From positions 49,162-113,161 of the forward strand of contig JAJZPR010000006.1 in NCBI GenBank assembly GCA_021847835.1: a DNA stretch of 64,000 nucleotides, given 5' to 3'. Under the pieces are notes generated by a model, which made no database searches, was not told the origin of the DNA, and was given only the letters and a program-made list of their open reading frames with translations. The stretch comes from Pseudomonadota bacterium (GTDB taxonomy: Bacteria; Pseudomonadota; Gammaproteobacteria; Burkholderiales; Thiobacillaceae). This document shows positions 9,347 through 19,113 of this stretch, one piece after another. The stretch's first letter is position 1; the number at the start of each line of letters is the position of its first letter. The position numbers were made by a program, and so were the translations under genes.

Positions 9347-11560
9347 CTACTGCCCCCCGGCCCGGCTGTCCTTCCTGCCCTTCATGCGAAAAATCCTCAC
9401 CACCTCGGGCAGCTGGCGCAGCGCGCGCATGATGCGCGCGAGATGCACGCGGTCTTCCACCTTCAGCGTGAAGTAGAGCACGGTATAGGGACTGCCGTCT
9501 TCCTCCTCCATGGCGACGTTGCCGATGTTGGAGCCCTGCTCGGAAATGGCGGCGGCAACATGCGCCAGCACGCCGCGCTGGTTGGCCACCACCAGCTTGA
9601 TCGACACATCGAACAGGCCGCCGGGGGCGGCCTGCCATTCCACGTCCAGCCATTTCTCCGGATCGGAGCGGAAATTGCGGATGGCCGGGCAGTCGTGGGT
9701 GTGGATGATGAGGCCGCGGTCCTTGTGGATGAAGCCGAGGATGGGGTCGCCCGGGATGGGATGGCAGCAGGACGCCAGTTCCACCGGCACGCCTTCGGTG
9801 CCGCGGATGGTGACGGTCATCGGATGTGGCGTGCGACCGGTTTCGTCGCCCATGAGGTGCAGGAACTGGTGCGCCACCACCATGGCCGGCTTGCGGCCCA
9901 GGCCGATTTCCGCATACAGCTCGTCGGCGGACTTGCTGTTGGTTTCACGCAGGAGTTTCTGCAGCAGCGTGGCCGAGGGCTCAGGCGCTTCCGGATTGAG
10001 CGCCTTGATGGCATTTTCCAGCAGGGTCCGTCCGAGTTGCGCTGACTCCTCCGCCTTGGCCGTGCGCAGGAACTGGCGGATGTGCGAGCGCGCCTTGCCG
10101 GTGGCGACGAAGTTGAGCCACGCCGCATTGGGCGCGGCCTTGACTGCGGTGATGATCTCGACGTGGTCGCCGTTGCGCAATTCGGTGCGCAGCGGCATCA
10201 GTTCGTGGTTGATCTTCACCGCCACGCAGTGATGGCCGACGTCGGTATGCACGGCATAGGCGAAGTCCACTGCGGTGGCGCCGCGCGGCAGCGCCATGAT
10301 CCTGCCCTTGGGGGTGAACACGTAGACGTCGTCCGGGAACAGGTCGACCTTGATGTGTTCGAGGAATTCGGGCGAGTCCTTGTTGTCGGCCTGGATGTCC
10401 AGGAGCGACTGCAGCCAGCGGTGGGTGCGCTGCTGCACGTCCGACAGCGCCAAGTCCGAGCTCTTGTACATCCAGTGCGAGGCCACGCCGGTTTCCGCGA
10501 AGCGGTGCATGTCCTGGGTGCGGATCTGGATCTCGATGGGCGTGCCCTGCGGCCCGAACAGGATGGAGTGCAGCGACTGGTAGCCGTTGGCCTTGGGGAT
10601 GGCGATGTAGTCCTTGAACTTGCCCGGTATCGGCTTGTACAGCCCGTGCAGCACACCCAGCGCCAGATAGCAGGATGGCACGTCCTTCACCACGACGCGG
10701 AAGCCATAGATGTCGAACACCTCGGTGAAACCGAGGTTCTTTTCCTGCATCTTCCTGTAGATGCTGTAAAGATGCTTCTCGCGGCCGGTGACCGTGGCCT
10801 CGACGCCGGCCTGGTCGAGCTTTTCCTGGAGGGTCTCGCGAATCTTCTCCACCAGTTCGCGGCGGTTGCCGCGCGCGGCCTTGACCGCCTGCATCACCAC
10901 GCGGTGGCGGGTGGGATACAAATAGCGGAAACCGAGGTCGTCCAGTTCCTGATACAGCGCGTGCAGGCCCAGGCGGTTGGCGATGGGCGCATAGATTTCC
11001 AGGGTCTCGGCGGCGATGCGCTTGCGCTTTTCCGACGGCAGATCGCCCAGCGTGCGCATGTTGTGCAGGCGGTCGGCCAGCTTGATCAGGATGACGCGCA
11101 CATCCTGCGCCATCGCCAGCAGCATCTTGCGGAAATTCTCCGCCTGCGCATGCTCCTCGCTGGCAAAGGACAGCCTGTCCAGCTTGGACACGCCCTCGAC
11201 CAGATGGGCGACGGCCTTGCCGAAACGCAACTGGATGTCCTCGGTGGTGGCGGCGGTGTCCTCCACCACATCATGCAGGAGAGCGGCCGACAGCGCCTGG
11301 GCATCCAGGTGCCAGCCGGCAAGAATTCCGGCTACGGCAAGCGGGTGGGAAATGTAGGGCTCGCCGCTTTTGCGGAACTGCCCGGCATGGGCGTCGCGGC
11401 TGACGTAGAAGGCATCGCGCACCAGCTCGATGTCGGCCGGCGCGAGATAGGCCAGCTGCGGCGCAAGTATGGAAAAATCAGCCGATGCGTTGGTGTCGGC
11501 TGAATGATGGTGCGAAATCGCGGGCGAGGAGCTAGGCCTTGCCCCGGTTGAGGATTTCAA
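9347..11560 (-). CDS. spoT: Bifunctional (p)ppGpp synthetase/hydrolase
   Basis: Makes and degrades the stringent-response alarmone. 737 residues: an HD hydrolase domain (HPLAVAGIL near residue 51, HDVVEDT near 75, [10 protein letters not shown] near 161), the synthetase domain ([19 protein letters not shown], split over 315-335), a TGS domain, and a C-terminal ACT domain. The ATG at 11560 overlaps rpoZ by 29 bases; no better start exists downstream. Order gmk-rpoZ-spoT is conserved in Proteobacteria. The TAG stop abuts the heptamer element. Confidence 0.95.
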   Translation of the reverse strand: MKSSTGARPSSSPAISHHHSADTNASADFSILAPQLAYLAPADIELVRDAFYVSRDAHAGQFRKSGEPYISHPLAVAGILAGWHLDAQALSAALLHDVVEDTAATTEDIQLRFGKAVAHLVEGVSKLDRLSFASEEHAQAENFRKMLLAMAQDVRVILIKLADRLHNMRTLGDLPSEKRKRIAAETLEIYAPIANRLGLHALYQELDDLGFRYLYPTRHRVVMQAVKAARGNRRELVEKIRETLQEKLDQAGVEATVTGREKHLYSIYRKMQEKNLGFTEVFDIYGFRVVVKDVPSCYLALGVLHGLYKPIPGKFKDYIAIPKANGYQSLHSILFGPQGTPIEIQIRTQDMHRFAETGVASHWMYKSSDLALSDVQQRTHRWLQSLLDIQADNKDSPEFLEHIKVDLFPDDVYVFTPKGRIMALPRGATAVDFAYAVHTDVGHHCVAVKINHELMPLRTELRNGDHVEIITAVKAAPNAAWLNFVATGKARSHIRQFLRTAKAEESAQLGRTLLENAIKALNPEAPEPSATLLQKLLRETNSKSADELYAEIGLGRKPAMVVAHQFLHLMGDETGRTPHPMTVTIRGTEGVPVELASCCHPIPGDPILGFIHKDRGLIIHTHDCPAIRNFRSDPEKWLDVEWQAAPGGLFDVSIKLVVANQRGVLAHVAAAISEQGSNIGNVAMEEEDGSPYTVLYFTLKVEDRVHLARIMRALRQLPEVVRIFRMKGRKDSRAGGQ

Positions 11561-11735
11561 GTCCCACCTTGCCGGAAGCGATTTCGCGCAGCGCGGTCAC
11601 CGTCGGCTTGTCGCGGCTCGCCACCAGCGGCTGCGAGCCCTGCGCCAGCTGGCGTGCACGGTAAGTCGCCGCCAGCGTCAATTCGAAACGGTTGCCGATT
11701 CTTGCCATGCAGTCATCAACGGTAATGCGTGCCAC
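11532..11735 (-). CDS. rpoZ: RNA polymerase omega subunit
   Basis: Small subunit that helps assemble RNA polymerase and forms part of the ppGpp binding site. The 67-residue product reads [17 protein letters not shown]..., closely like the E. coli protein. I chose GTG at 11735 because GGAG lies six bases upstream; a TTG two codons earlier would touch the Shine-Dalgarno itself. It lies between gmk and spoT, which act on related purine nucleotides. Confidence 0.95.
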   Translation of the reverse strand: MARITVDDCMARIGNRFELTLAATYRARQLAQGSQPLVASRDKPTVTALREIASGKVGLEILNRGKA

Positions 11736-11750
11736 ATTCAACTCCTTTTT

Positions 11751-12365
11751 TCATCCCCGGCCGAAGCGCTCGAACAGCGAGGCAAGCCTGCGCGTCTGCC
11801 GCATGGTAGCCAGACGCGATGCTCTCACCACCGCCAGAAAATCCAGCAGGGCCTGGTCAAAGTCATCGTTGACAATTATATATTCGAACTCGGTGGCATG
11901 GCCGATATCGTCGCGCGCCGCGGCCATGCGTTTTTCGATAACTTCCGCGCTGTCCTGGCCGCGGCCGGAAAGCCGCTCGCGCAGGGCTTCGAGCGAAGGC
12001 GGCAGGATGAACAGCGTCACCGCCTCGGGAAAATGCTTTCTGACCTGGGCCGCGCCCTGCCAGTCGATTTCCAGCAGGATGTCGCGGCCGGCGGCAATTT
12101 CCCCCGCGATCCAGGCCTGCGAGGTGCCGTAGTAATTGCCGTACACCTCGGCGCTTTCCAGGAACTCGCCGCGCGCGGCCATTTCCCGAAAATCATCCAC
12201 GCTGACGAAGTGGTAATCGACACCGTTGACCTCGCCCGGACGCGGCGCCCGCGTGGTATAGGACACCGACAGGCAGATGGCGGAATCGTTCTTCAACAGG
12301 GCCTTGACCAGGCTGGTCTTGCCCGCGCCTGACGGCGCGGATACAACAAAAAGGCTACCCGACAT
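11751..12365 (-). CDS. gmk: Guanylate kinase
   Basis: Phosphorylates GMP/dGMP to GDP/dGDP. 204 residues, with P-loop SAPSGAGKTSLV (about 8-19), GMP-binding SYTTRAPRPGEVNGVDY (~36-52), and a mobile lid segment near 130-160. Its ribosome binding site, GGAGGGGGGAGTAA before the ATG, is directly continuous with the upstream GAGTGAG heptamer array, so the repeat may supply or influence it. Followed by rpoZ and spoT. Confidence 0.95.
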   Translation of the reverse strand: MSGSLFVVSAPSGAGKTSLVKALLKNDSAICLSVSYTTRAPRPGEVNGVDYHFVSVDDFREMAARGEFLESAEVYGNYYGTSQAWIAGEIAAGRDILLEIDWQGAAQVRKHFPEAVTLFILPPSLEALRERLSGRGQDSAEVIEKRMAAARDDIGHATEFEYIIVNDDFDQALLDFLAVVRASRLATMRQTRRLASLFERFGRG

Positions 12366-12376
12366 TTACTCCCCCC

Positions 12377-12425
12377 TCCTCACTCCTCACTCCTCACTCC
12401 TCACTCCTCACTCCTCACTCCTCAC
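12377..12425. repeat. Seven tandem TCCTCAC heptamers between yicC and gmk
   Basis: Seven perfect units of TCCTCAC (+ strand) fill nearly the whole yicC-gmk gap. The yicC stop codon (12422-12424 on the reverse strand) lies inside the last unit. Read on the coding strand the unit is GTGAGGA, which resembles a Shine-Dalgarno sequence and runs into the gmk ribosome binding site. Confidence 0.9.
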
Positions 12426-13288
12426 TCAATATTCTGTATCTGTTCGCGCATCTGCTCGATCAGCACCTTGAGTTCGACCGATATTCGCGTGGTCTCCGCA
12501 GACACGGATTTCGAGCCCAGGGTGTTGGCCTCGCGGTTCAGTTCCTGCATCAGGAAATCCAGGCGCTTGCCCGCCGCCCCGCCCTTGCCCAGGGTGCGGC
12601 GCACCTCCTTGACGTGGGCTGCAAAACGCGACAACTCCTCGTCCACATCGATTTTCTGGGCGAACAGGGCGAACTCCTGCGCCAGCCTGTCGTTGGCGGG
12701 CTCGCCCAGCGCTTCTTTCAGGCGGCTGGAGAGCTTTTCCCGCCAGGCCGACAGAATGCCGGGCAGCAGTCCGGCGGCCTCGGCGATCAGGGCCTCCGCC
12801 CGGTCCAGGCGTTCCGCAATGTGTTTTTCGAGCTTTTCGCCCTCGCGCCGGCGGCTGGCGGCAAGGTCATCGAGCGCCGCGCCGACGACCGCAAGCAGGT
12901 CGCGCGACACGTCCGCTGTCCCGCCTTCGGGCAAGGCCAGCACGCCGTTCCAGCGCAGTATGTCCGCCACACCCAGCGGGGCGGCGTCGGGGAAGCGCTC
13001 GCGCACCTCGCTCTGCCAGCGCGCCAGGGACTCAAGAATCGCCCCGTTCAGGCCGATATCCTGGGCAGCCTCGGGCAGTGGCGTCTGGCTGATGCGGCAC
13101 TCGACCTTGCCACGGGACAGGCGCTGCGCAATGGCCTCGCGAATGGCGGGTTCCTGCGCGCGCAGTTCGTCGGGCAGGCGGAAACCGATTTCCAGGTAGC
13201 GCTGGTTGACGGAGCGCAGGTCCACCGTCACCAGCGCCCTGCCCACGGCGGCGGTATGGGTGGCATAACCGGTCATGCTGAAAATCAT
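12422..13288 (-). CDS. yicC: YicC-family endoribonuclease
   Basis: Member of the YicC/YloC family (288 residues; E. coli protein 287), reported to be an RNA endonuclease. The N-terminus MIFSMTGYAT, the EIRSVNQRYLE-like DLRSVNQRYLE (~27-37) and the C-terminal DFLMQELNREANTLGSK are diagnostic. I chose ATG at 13288 because homology begins there, though the frame extends 26 codons upstream. It heads the leftward yicC-gmk-rpoZ-spoT run and diverges from the kinase gene. Confidence 0.92.
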   Translation of the reverse strand: MIFSMTGYATHTAAVGRALVTVDLRSVNQRYLEIGFRLPDELRAQEPAIREAIAQRLSRGKVECRISQTPLPEAAQDIGLNGAILESLARWQSEVRERFPDAAPLGVADILRWNGVLALPEGGTADVSRDLLAVVGAALDDLAASRRREGEKLEKHIAERLDRAEALIAEAAGLLPGILSAWREKLSSRLKEALGEPANDRLAQEFALFAQKIDVDEELSRFAAHVKEVRRTLGKGGAAGKRLDFLMQELNREANTLGSKSVSAETTRISVELKVLIEQMREQIQNIE

Positions 13289-13368
13289 TGAGGGGTGTTC
13301 CAGTGTCTGAAGTCCAGGATTTAAAGTAGTTTCGCACCGCGACAAATAATAGCAGTTAGACTTCACTT

Positions 13369-14313
13369 ATGGCGACCCAACCCAATCAGGCTCTGCCCAA
13401 CGGCTACCGGCTGAACGAGTACACCATCGTGCGCAAGATCGGCGGTGGCGGCTTCAGCATGGTCTACCTCGCCACCGACGACCACAACAATCTCTACGCC
13501 CTCAAGGAATACCTGCCCGGCGCCCTGGTGCTGCGCACTGCCGGCTCGATCGTCGTCGAAGCCAGCTCGGAAGAAAACCGCAACATCTTCCGTCACGGCA
13601 TGAAGTGCTTCTTCGAGGAAGGCCGCACGCTCGCCAAGATCAACCACGCCAATGTCGTGCGCGTGACCAATTTCTTCCGCGCCAACGAGACCGTGTACAT
13701 GGTCATGCAGTACGAGCGCGGCCGCACCTTGCAGCAGTATATCCAGACCCATCGCGGCAACATCCGCGAGAGCTTCATCCGCCGCGTGTTCGCGCAGATG
13801 CTGACCGGGCTGCGCGAGGTGCATACCCACAAGCTGCTGCATCTGGATATCAAGCCTTCCAACATCTACATCCGCCAGGATGGCTCGCCGGTGCTGATCG
13901 ATTTCGGCGCGGCGCGGCAGACCCTCAACCAGGAGGAAATCCGCCTGCAGCCGATGTACACGCCGGGATTCGCCGCACCCGAGCAGTACCACAACCGCGA
14001 GCGCCTCGGCCCCTGGACCGACATCTACAGCACCGGCGCCAGCATCTATGCCTGCCTGGCAGGCCTGCCCCCGCAAGCCGCGGACGCGCGCCTGCTGAAC
14101 GACAAGCTCACGCCCGCGGCCAAGGCGTGGGCGGGAGAGTATTCGAGCCAGTTGCTGGAAACCGTGGACTGGTGCATGCAGCTGAACTACATGGAGCGCC
14201 CGCAAAGCGTGTTTGCCCTGCAAAAGCGGCTGCTGGACGATTCCACGCAGCAGCAGGACAAGCCTTCGCTGCTGAATTCCATCAAACGCTCGCTGAACAA
14301 GGAAATTTTCTGA
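13369..14313 (+). CDS. Serine/threonine protein kinase (Hanks type)
   Basis: A 314-residue soluble eukaryotic-type kinase. Visible are the glycine loop GGGGFSMVYLA (about residues 25-35), the ATP lysine in YALKEYLP (~46), catalytic loop LLHLDIKPSN (HLD in place of HRD), metal motif LIDFGAAR, and activation-segment APEQY. There is no membrane helix or sensory domain. It is followed 10 bases later by a PP2C phosphatase, making a reversible phosphorylation pair. The pair lies between yicC and rph, which are neighbours in E. coli. Confidence 0.92.
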   Translation: MATQPNQALPNGYRLNEYTIVRKIGGGGFSMVYLATDDHNNLYALKEYLPGALVLRTAGSIVVEASSEENRNIFRHGMKCFFEEGRTLAKINHANVVRVTNFFRANETVYMVMQYERGRTLQQYIQTHRGNIRESFIRRVFAQMLTGLREVHTHKLLHLDIKPSNIYIRQDGSPVLIDFGAARQTLNQEEIRLQPMYTPGFAAPEQYHNRERLGPWTDIYSTGASIYACLAGLPPQAADARLLNDKLTPAAKAWAGEYSSQLLETVDWCMQLNYMERPQSVFALQKRLLDDSTQQQDKPSLLNSIKRSLNKEIF

Positions 14314-14323
14314 GCGCCGTATC

Positions 14324-15238
14324 ATGAAATTCACTATTTACCAGGCGTCCCGGCAAGGCGGGCGCAAGAACAACCAGGACCGCGTGGCCTATTCCTACAG
14401 CCGCGATTCGCTGCTCATGGTGGTGGCGGACGGCATGGGCGGACACATGCACGGCGAACTCGCCGCACACCTTTGCGTGCAGGCCCTGGCCGATGAGTTC
14501 CAGCGCGCCGCGAGCCCCAGGGTGGACGATCCGCTGCGCTTCCTGACCGAAACGATCGAGCGCGCCCATTATGCGATCAACGACTACGCCGTCGAGCACG
14601 ATCTGCTGGAAATCCCGCATACCACCTGCGTCGCCGCCATCGTGCAGGACAACACCGCCTACTGGGCGCACGTCGGCGACTCGCGGCTGTATTTCTTCAG
14701 CGATGGCAAGCTGATCTCGCGCACGCTGGACCACACCGCGGTGGCGCGCATGGTCAAGGACGGCCTCATCAGCGAGGAGGAAAGCCTGCACCATCCCAAC
14801 CGCAACCGCGTCAGCAACTGCCTGGGCGGCTACGTCCCGCCCGAGGTGGATTGCGCGCCGCCCATGCCGGTCACGGACGGTGACACCCTGCTCCTGTGCA
14901 CCGACGGCATCTGGGGCTCGGTCAGCATTCCCGAGATCGCCGCCATCCTGCACTCCTACACGCTGGAAGACGGCGTGCGCCACCTCATGGACCACGCGGA
15001 ATTCCGCGGCGGCGAGAAAGGCGACAACCTGTCGCTCGTGGCCATGACCTGGGGCGAATCGCGCAGGCCCGGCTCGGAGGTGATTTCCACCCTGTCGCTG
15101 CCCGAATACGCCTTCACCACCGAGATCAAGAAGCCCGAACCCAGCCGCGCGCCCGCCATCTCGGATGACGAAATCGAGCGCGCCATCGCCGAAATCCAGG
15201 AAGCCATCAAGAAAATCAGCAGCGGCGGCAATCCCTGA
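14324..15238 (+). CDS. PP2C-family protein phosphatase
   Basis: Metal-dependent Ser/Thr phosphatase of 304 residues. PP2C motifs in order: [10 protein letters not shown] (about 14-23), [12 protein letters not shown] (~36-47), [10 protein letters not shown] (~115-124), LCTDGIWG (~190) and [12 protein letters not shown] (~230). The last ~60 residues form a charged tail ending in a short predicted helix. Likely reverses the action of the kinase immediately upstream; the substrates are unknown. It ends about 60 bases before rph. Confidence 0.92.
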   Translation: MKFTIYQASRQGGRKNNQDRVAYSYSRDSLLMVVADGMGGHMHGELAAHLCVQALADEFQRAASPRVDDPLRFLTETIERAHYAINDYAVEHDLLEIPHTTCVAAIVQDNTAYWAHVGDSRLYFFSDGKLISRTLDHTAVARMVKDGLISEEESLHHPNRNRVSNCLGGYVPPEVDCAPPMPVTDGDTLLLCTDGIWGSVSIPEIAAILHSYTLEDGVRHLMDHAEFRGGEKGDNLSLVAMTWGESRRPGSEVISTLSLPEYAFTTEIKKPEPSRAPAISDDEIERAIAEIQEAIKKISSGGNP

Positions 15239-15296
15239 TCAAGCCGGGAATTCCCGCAAATCCATTAAAATCTCCTCTTTCCACGAGGAGTCCACA

Positions 15297-16019
15297 GTGA
15301 GCCATCGCCCCAGCGGGCGCAGTCCCGACGCATTGCGCCAGATCCGCATCACCCGTTCCTACACCCGCCATGCCGAGGGATCCGTGCTGATCGAGTGCGG
15401 CGACACCAAGCTCATCTGCACCGCCAGCGTGCTGGAGAAAGTCCCGCCGCACAAAAAGGGCAGCGGCGAAGGCTGGGTCACCGCCGAATACGGCATGCTG
15501 CCGCGCTCCACCAATACCCGCACCGACCGCGAGGCCGCGCGCGGCAAGCAGTCCGGCCGCACCCAGGAAATCCAGCGCTTGATCGGGCGCAGCCTGCGCG
15601 CCGTGGTGGACCTCAAGAAACTCGGCGAGCGCAGCATCCACATCGACTGCGACGTCATCCAGGCCGACGGCGGCACCCGTACCGCCGGCATCACCGGCGC
15701 CTGGGTCGCGCTGGCCGACGCGGTGAACTGGCTGCTCGGCCAGGGCAAAATCAGCGAATCGCCGCTCACCGGCCAGGTGGCCGCGGTGTCGGTCGGCATC
15801 TACCGGGGAGTGCCGGTGCTCGACCTCGACTATGCCGAGGACTCGGACTGCGATACCGACATGAACGTGATCATGACCGGTAGCGGCGGCCTCATCGAAG
15901 TGCAGGGCACGGCCGAAGGCGCCACCTTCTCGCGCCAGGAACTGAACGCGATGCTGGACCTGGCGGAGGCCGGCATCCGTCAATTGGCCGCGGCACAGAA
16001 AACCGCATTGGAGGCCTGA
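15297..16019 (+). CDS. rph: Ribonuclease PH
   Basis: Phosphorolytic 3' exoribonuclease that trims tRNA 3' ends. 240 residues with [16 protein letters not shown] (~62-77), the phosphate-binding [18 protein letters not shown] (~86-104) and [14 protein letters not shown] (~115-128). The GTG start at 15297 is preceded by ACGAGGAG at good spacing. Its stop overlaps the rdgB start as TGATG-type coupling (shared bases at 16019). Confidence 0.95.
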   Translation: MSHRPSGRSPDALRQIRITRSYTRHAEGSVLIECGDTKLICTASVLEKVPPHKKGSGEGWVTAEYGMLPRSTNTRTDREAARGKQSGRTQEIQRLIGRSLRAVVDLKKLGERSIHIDCDVIQADGGTRTAGITGAWVALADAVNWLLGQGKISESPLTGQVAAVSVGIYRGVPVLDLDYAEDSDCDTDMNVIMTGSGGLIEVQGTAEGATFSRQELNAMLDLAEAGIRQLAAAQKTALEA

Positions 16020-16606
16020 TGAAAAAAATCGTGATCGCCTCGGGCAACCCCGGCAAGCTCAGGGAAATCCGCCGCATCCTGGAGCCGCTCGATTTCAGCG
16101 TGGTGCCGCAATCCGATTTCGGCGTGCCCGAATGCCCCGAGCCGCATGTCACCTTCATCGAGAACTGTCTCGCCAAGGCGCGCCATGCCTCGCTGCACAC
16201 CGGGCTGCCGGCGCTGGCGGACGATTCCGGCATCTGCGTCGATGCGCTCAACGGCGCGCCCGGGGTGTATTCCGCGCGCTACGCAGGCGAGCCCAAATCC
16301 GATGCGCGCAACAACGAGAAACTCATCGCCGCGCTCGCCAACGAGGCCAACCGCAAGGCGCATTACTATTGCGTCATCGTGCTGGTGCGCCACCCCGACG
16401 ACCCGCAACCGCTGATCGCCGAAGGCAGCTGGCACGGCGAGATCATCGACACGCCCAGAGGCGAAAACGGCTTCGGCTACGATCCGTATTTCTTCCTGCC
16501 CGAGTTCGGCAAAACCGGCGCCGAGCTCGATCCCGACCACAAGAACGCCATCAGCCATCGCGGCCAGGCGCTCGACATCCTGGTCAGCAAGCTGCGCAAC
16601 GCCTGA
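16019..16606 (+). CDS. rdgB: XTP/dITP diphosphatase (house-cleaning NTPase)
   Basis: Hydrolyses non-canonical purine NTPs (XTP, dITP) to monophosphates so they are not built into nucleic acids. 195 residues; motifs SGNPGKLREI (~7-16), FIENCLAKARHAS, ADDSGICVDAL (~65-75), GENGFGYDPYFF (~146) and SHRGQAL near the end. It overlaps rph and precedes a DUF2784 gene and hemW; rdgB next to hemW is also found in E. coli. Confidence 0.95.
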   Translation: MKKIVIASGNPGKLREIRRILEPLDFSVVPQSDFGVPECPEPHVTFIENCLAKARHASLHTGLPALADDSGICVDALNGAPGVYSARYAGEPKSDARNNEKLIAALANEANRKAHYYCVIVLVRHPDDPQPLIAEGSWHGEIIDTPRGENGFGYDPYFFLPEFGKTGAELDPDHKNAISHRGQALDILVSKLRNA

Positions 16607-16610
16607 ACAT

Positions 16611-16985
16611 GTGAACTACTGGCTGCTGGCAAACGCCCTCGTCCTGCTGCATCTGGCCTTCATCCTGTTCGTCGTGGCCGGCGGCCTGCTGGTGGCGTGG
16701 AAGCGTAAAATCGTGTGGATGCATCTGCCCGCCGCCGTCTGGGGGGCGCTGATCGAGTTCATGGGCTGGATCTGTCCGCTGACCCCATTGGAAAACTATT
16801 TCCGCAGGCTTTCCGGCCAGGCCGGCTACGCAGGCGGATTCATTGAAAATTATCTGCTGCCGCTGATCTATCCCGAAACGCTGACGATTGCCACCCAATA
16901 TGTGCTTGGCAGCATGGTACTGACCATCAACTTTATGATCTATTTCTGGCTGTGGCAACGAGGCACGTGGAAAGCAAACCCCTGA
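16611..16985 (+). CDS. DUF2784 membrane protein
   Basis: A 124-residue inner-membrane protein with about four hydrophobic segments and the DUF2784 pattern (HLAFILFVVAGGLL, IEFMGWICPLTPLENYFR, GGFIENYLLPLIYP). Starts at GTG 16611, four bases after the rdgB stop. The C-terminal end overlaps the hemW start as TGATG. Function of the family is unknown. Confidence 0.85.
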   Translation: MNYWLLANALVLLHLAFILFVVAGGLLVAWKRKIVWMHLPAAVWGALIEFMGWICPLTPLENYFRRLSGQAGYAGGFIENYLLPLIYPETLTIATQYVLGSMVLTINFMIYFWLWQRGTWKANP

Positions 16986-18271
16986 TGCGCGCGGGTGCGG
17001 GGCTGGCCGTGCCGCCGCCGCTCACGCTCTACATCCACCTGCCCTGGTGCGTGAAGAAGTGCCCGTATTGCGATTTCAATTCGCATGCGATCAAGGACAG
17101 CATGGCCTCGCCCCTCTCTCCCTTGACGGGGCGAGACGGGGAATTCGCGGAGCATGCTCCGCGCCCGTCGAGCGGTTCCGGCGTGCAAGCCGGAACGCGC
17201 CCTGCAAGGGAGGGCCGGGGTGAGGGTGAAATTCCAGAAGCCGCCTACATAGCCGCACTGACACGCGATCTCGAACTCGCGCTGCCGCAGATCTGGGGCC
17301 GCAAGATCCATGCGGTGTTCTTCGGCGGCGGCACGCCCAGTTTGTTCTCGCCCGATGGCATAGACCGCATCCTCGCCACGGTGCGCGCGCTGACCCAGCT
17401 GGAGCCATTGGCCGAAATCACGCTGGAAGCCAACCCCGGCACCGTGGAAGCAGGGCGCTTCAGGGGCTACCGCGAGGCCGGCGTCACCCGGGTGTCGCTG
17501 GGCATCCAGAGCTTCGACGACGACATGCTTAAACGCATCGGCCGCATCCACGGCGCAGCCGAAGCCCGCCATGCGGCTGAACTGGCAGCGCGCACCTTCG
17601 ACACCTTCAATCTCGACCTCATGTACGCCCTGCCGGGGCAAACGCCGGACATGCTGCGCGCCGACATCGAAACCGCGCTGACGTTCGCGCCGCCGCACCT
17701 CTCCTGCTATCACCTCACGCTCGAGCCGAACACCGCCTTCGGCCACACTCCGCCGCCCAGGCTGCCGGACGACGACACCGCCGCCGCCATGCAGGAATGG
17801 CTGGAGGAACGCCTGGGCACTGCCGGCTTCGAGCACTACGAGACCTCGGCTTTCGCGAAGCCGCGCCACCGTTGCCGCCACAACCTCAACTACTGGACCT
17901 TCGGCGACTACCTCGGCATCGGCGCCGGCGCGCATTCCAAGCTGTCGTTCCACGACCGCATCGTGCGCCAGATGCGGGTGAAGCATCCCGCCCAATACAT
18001 GCAGAGTGTCGAGTTGGACAGCCACATTGCAGAAACCCGCGCCCTCAGCCCCAGGGAACTGCCCTTCGAATTCATGATGAACGCGCTGCGCCTGAACGAA
18101 GGGATACCGCTTTCGCTTTTCAGCCAGCACACCGGCCTGCCGCTCACGGCCTGCCTGGGCGGCCTGCAAAAGGCGGAACAAAAAGGCCTCGTCGAGCGCG
18201 ATGCCGATTTTCTGCGCCCCACCCTGCAAGGGCGGCGTTTCCTGAACGATCTGCTGACCCTTTTTCTCTGA
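16985..18271 (+). CDS. hemW: Radical SAM heme chaperone HemW, with an in-frame repeat insertion
   Basis: HemW-type radical SAM protein, related to oxygen-independent coproporphyrinogen oxidase but believed to act as a heme-insertion chaperone. The [4Fe-4S] motif CVKKCPYCDF is near residues 22-31, followed by FFGGGTPSLF and the C-terminal HemN_C region. I chose ATG 16985, overlapping the upstream stop. About 43 residues (from 17099 to 17227) between SHAIKD and EIPEAAYIAAL are absent from ordinary HemW and are the translation of an intergenic-type repeat. Whether the protein tolerates this is unknown; the frame is intact. Confidence 0.9.
   Translation: MRAGAGLAVPPPLTLYIHLPWCVKKCPYCDFNSHAIKDSMASPLSPLTGRDGEFAEHAPRPSSGSGVQAGTRPAREGRGEGEIPEAAYIAALTRDLELALPQIWGRKIHAVFFGGGTPSLFSPDGIDRILATVRALTQLEPLAEITLEANPGTVEAGRFRGYREAGVTRVSLGIQSFDDDMLKRIGRIHGAAEARHAAELAARTFDTFNLDLMYALPGQTPDMLRADIETALTFAPPHLSCYHLTLEPNTAFGHTPPPRLPDDDTAAAMQEWLEERLGTAGFEHYETSAFAKPRHRCRHNLNYWTFGDYLGIGAGAHSKLSFHDRIVRQMRVKHPAQYMQSVELDSHIAETRALSPRELPFEFMMNALRLNEGIPLSLFSQHTGLPLTACLGGLQKAEQKGLVERDADFLRPTLQGRRFLNDLLTLFL
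17099..17227. repeat. GC-rich palindromic repeat inserted in frame in hemW
   Basis: About 129 bases (43 codons, so the frame is kept). It contains a perfect 18-base palindrome CGCGGAGCATGCTCCGCG at 17146-17163, a second hairpin GTTCCGG...CCGGAAC, and a CCTCACCC/GGGTGAGG-type edge. The core GCGAGACGGGGAATTCGCGG recurs in reverse orientation at 58.1 kb. Confidence 0.85.
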
Positions 18272-18333
18272 GATAGGCACGGCCGCCGTCTGGTGCTATC
18301 TTTCTTTCACCACCGACAAAAAGGAGAAGCGCG

Positions 18334-19113
18334 ATGAAGTGGATAGCGTCCCTGTGCCTGCTGCTGCCGCTGGCCGTGCAAGCCGCCGTGGTCGGCAAGA
18401 CCGTAGAATACGTCGCCGACGGCGTGAAGATGAAGGGCTACATGGCCTATGACGACGCCATCAAGGGCAAGCGCCCCGGCGTGCTGGTGGTGCACGAATG
18501 GTGGGGGCTGAACGACTATGCCAGGAAACGCGCCAACATGCTGGCCGAAGCCGGTTACGTGGCCCTGGCCGTGGACATGTACGGCGACGGCAAGACCGCC
18601 GACCATCCCAAGACCGCAGGCGAGATGGCCGGCGCGGTGAACAAGAATCCGCCCCTTGCGCGCGCCCGCTTCGCCGCCGCGCAGAAATTCCTCGGCGTGC
18701 AGCCCATGGTCAAGCGCGGCCAGATCGCCGCGCTGGGCTACTGCTTCGGCGGCGCCGTCGTGCTCAACATGGCGCGCGCGGGCGAGCCGCTGAAGGGCGT
18801 GGTGAGCTACCACGGTATCCTCGCCAGCGACGTGCCGGTGAAACCCGGCGCCATCAAGGCCAAGGTGCGCGTGTTCACCGGCGAGGCCGATCCCATGGTG
18901 CCGCCCGAGCACGTCGAAGCCTTCAAGACCGAGATGAACAACGCCAAGGCCGACTGGCAGCTGGTGTCCTATCCCGGCGTGAAGCACACTTTCACCAACC
19001 CGGACGCCGACGTGTATGCCGCAAAATTCGGTCTGCCGCTCAAATACGACGCGCATGCCGACCACAGCTCCTGGGCGCACACCCTCGACTTCCTGAAATC
19101 GGTGTTCAAGTAA
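18334..19113 (+). CDS. Secreted dienelactone hydrolase family protein
   Basis: A 259-residue alpha/beta hydrolase with a signal peptide (MKWIASLCLLLPLAVQA). The DLH nucleophile is Cys in GYCFGGAVV (~138-146), with Asp in GEADPMVP (~187) and His in GVKHTF (~220), giving the Cys-Asp-His triad. A strong AAAAAGGAG ribosome binding site precedes the ATG. DLH enzymes open lactone rings, but the natural substrate here is unknown. Its stop overlaps folE by TAATG. Confidence 0.88.
   Translation: MKWIASLCLLLPLAVQAAVVGKTVEYVADGVKMKGYMAYDDAIKGKRPGVLVVHEWWGLNDYARKRANMLAEAGYVALAVDMYGDGKTADHPKTAGEMAGAVNKNPPLARARFAAAQKFLGVQPMVKRGQIAALGYCFGGAVVLNMARAGEPLKGVVSYHGILASDVPVKPGAIKAKVRVFTGEADPMVPPEHVEAFKTEMNNAKADWQLVSYPGVKHTFTNPDADVYAAKFGLPLKYDAHADHSSWAHTLDFLKSVFK

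Noticed and set aside
12366..12425. CRISPR array as an explanation for the tandem repeats at 4.2, 9.3, 12.4 and 43.1 kb
   Set aside because: Units are 7 bases, directly adjacent, with no spacers and no cas genes nearby.
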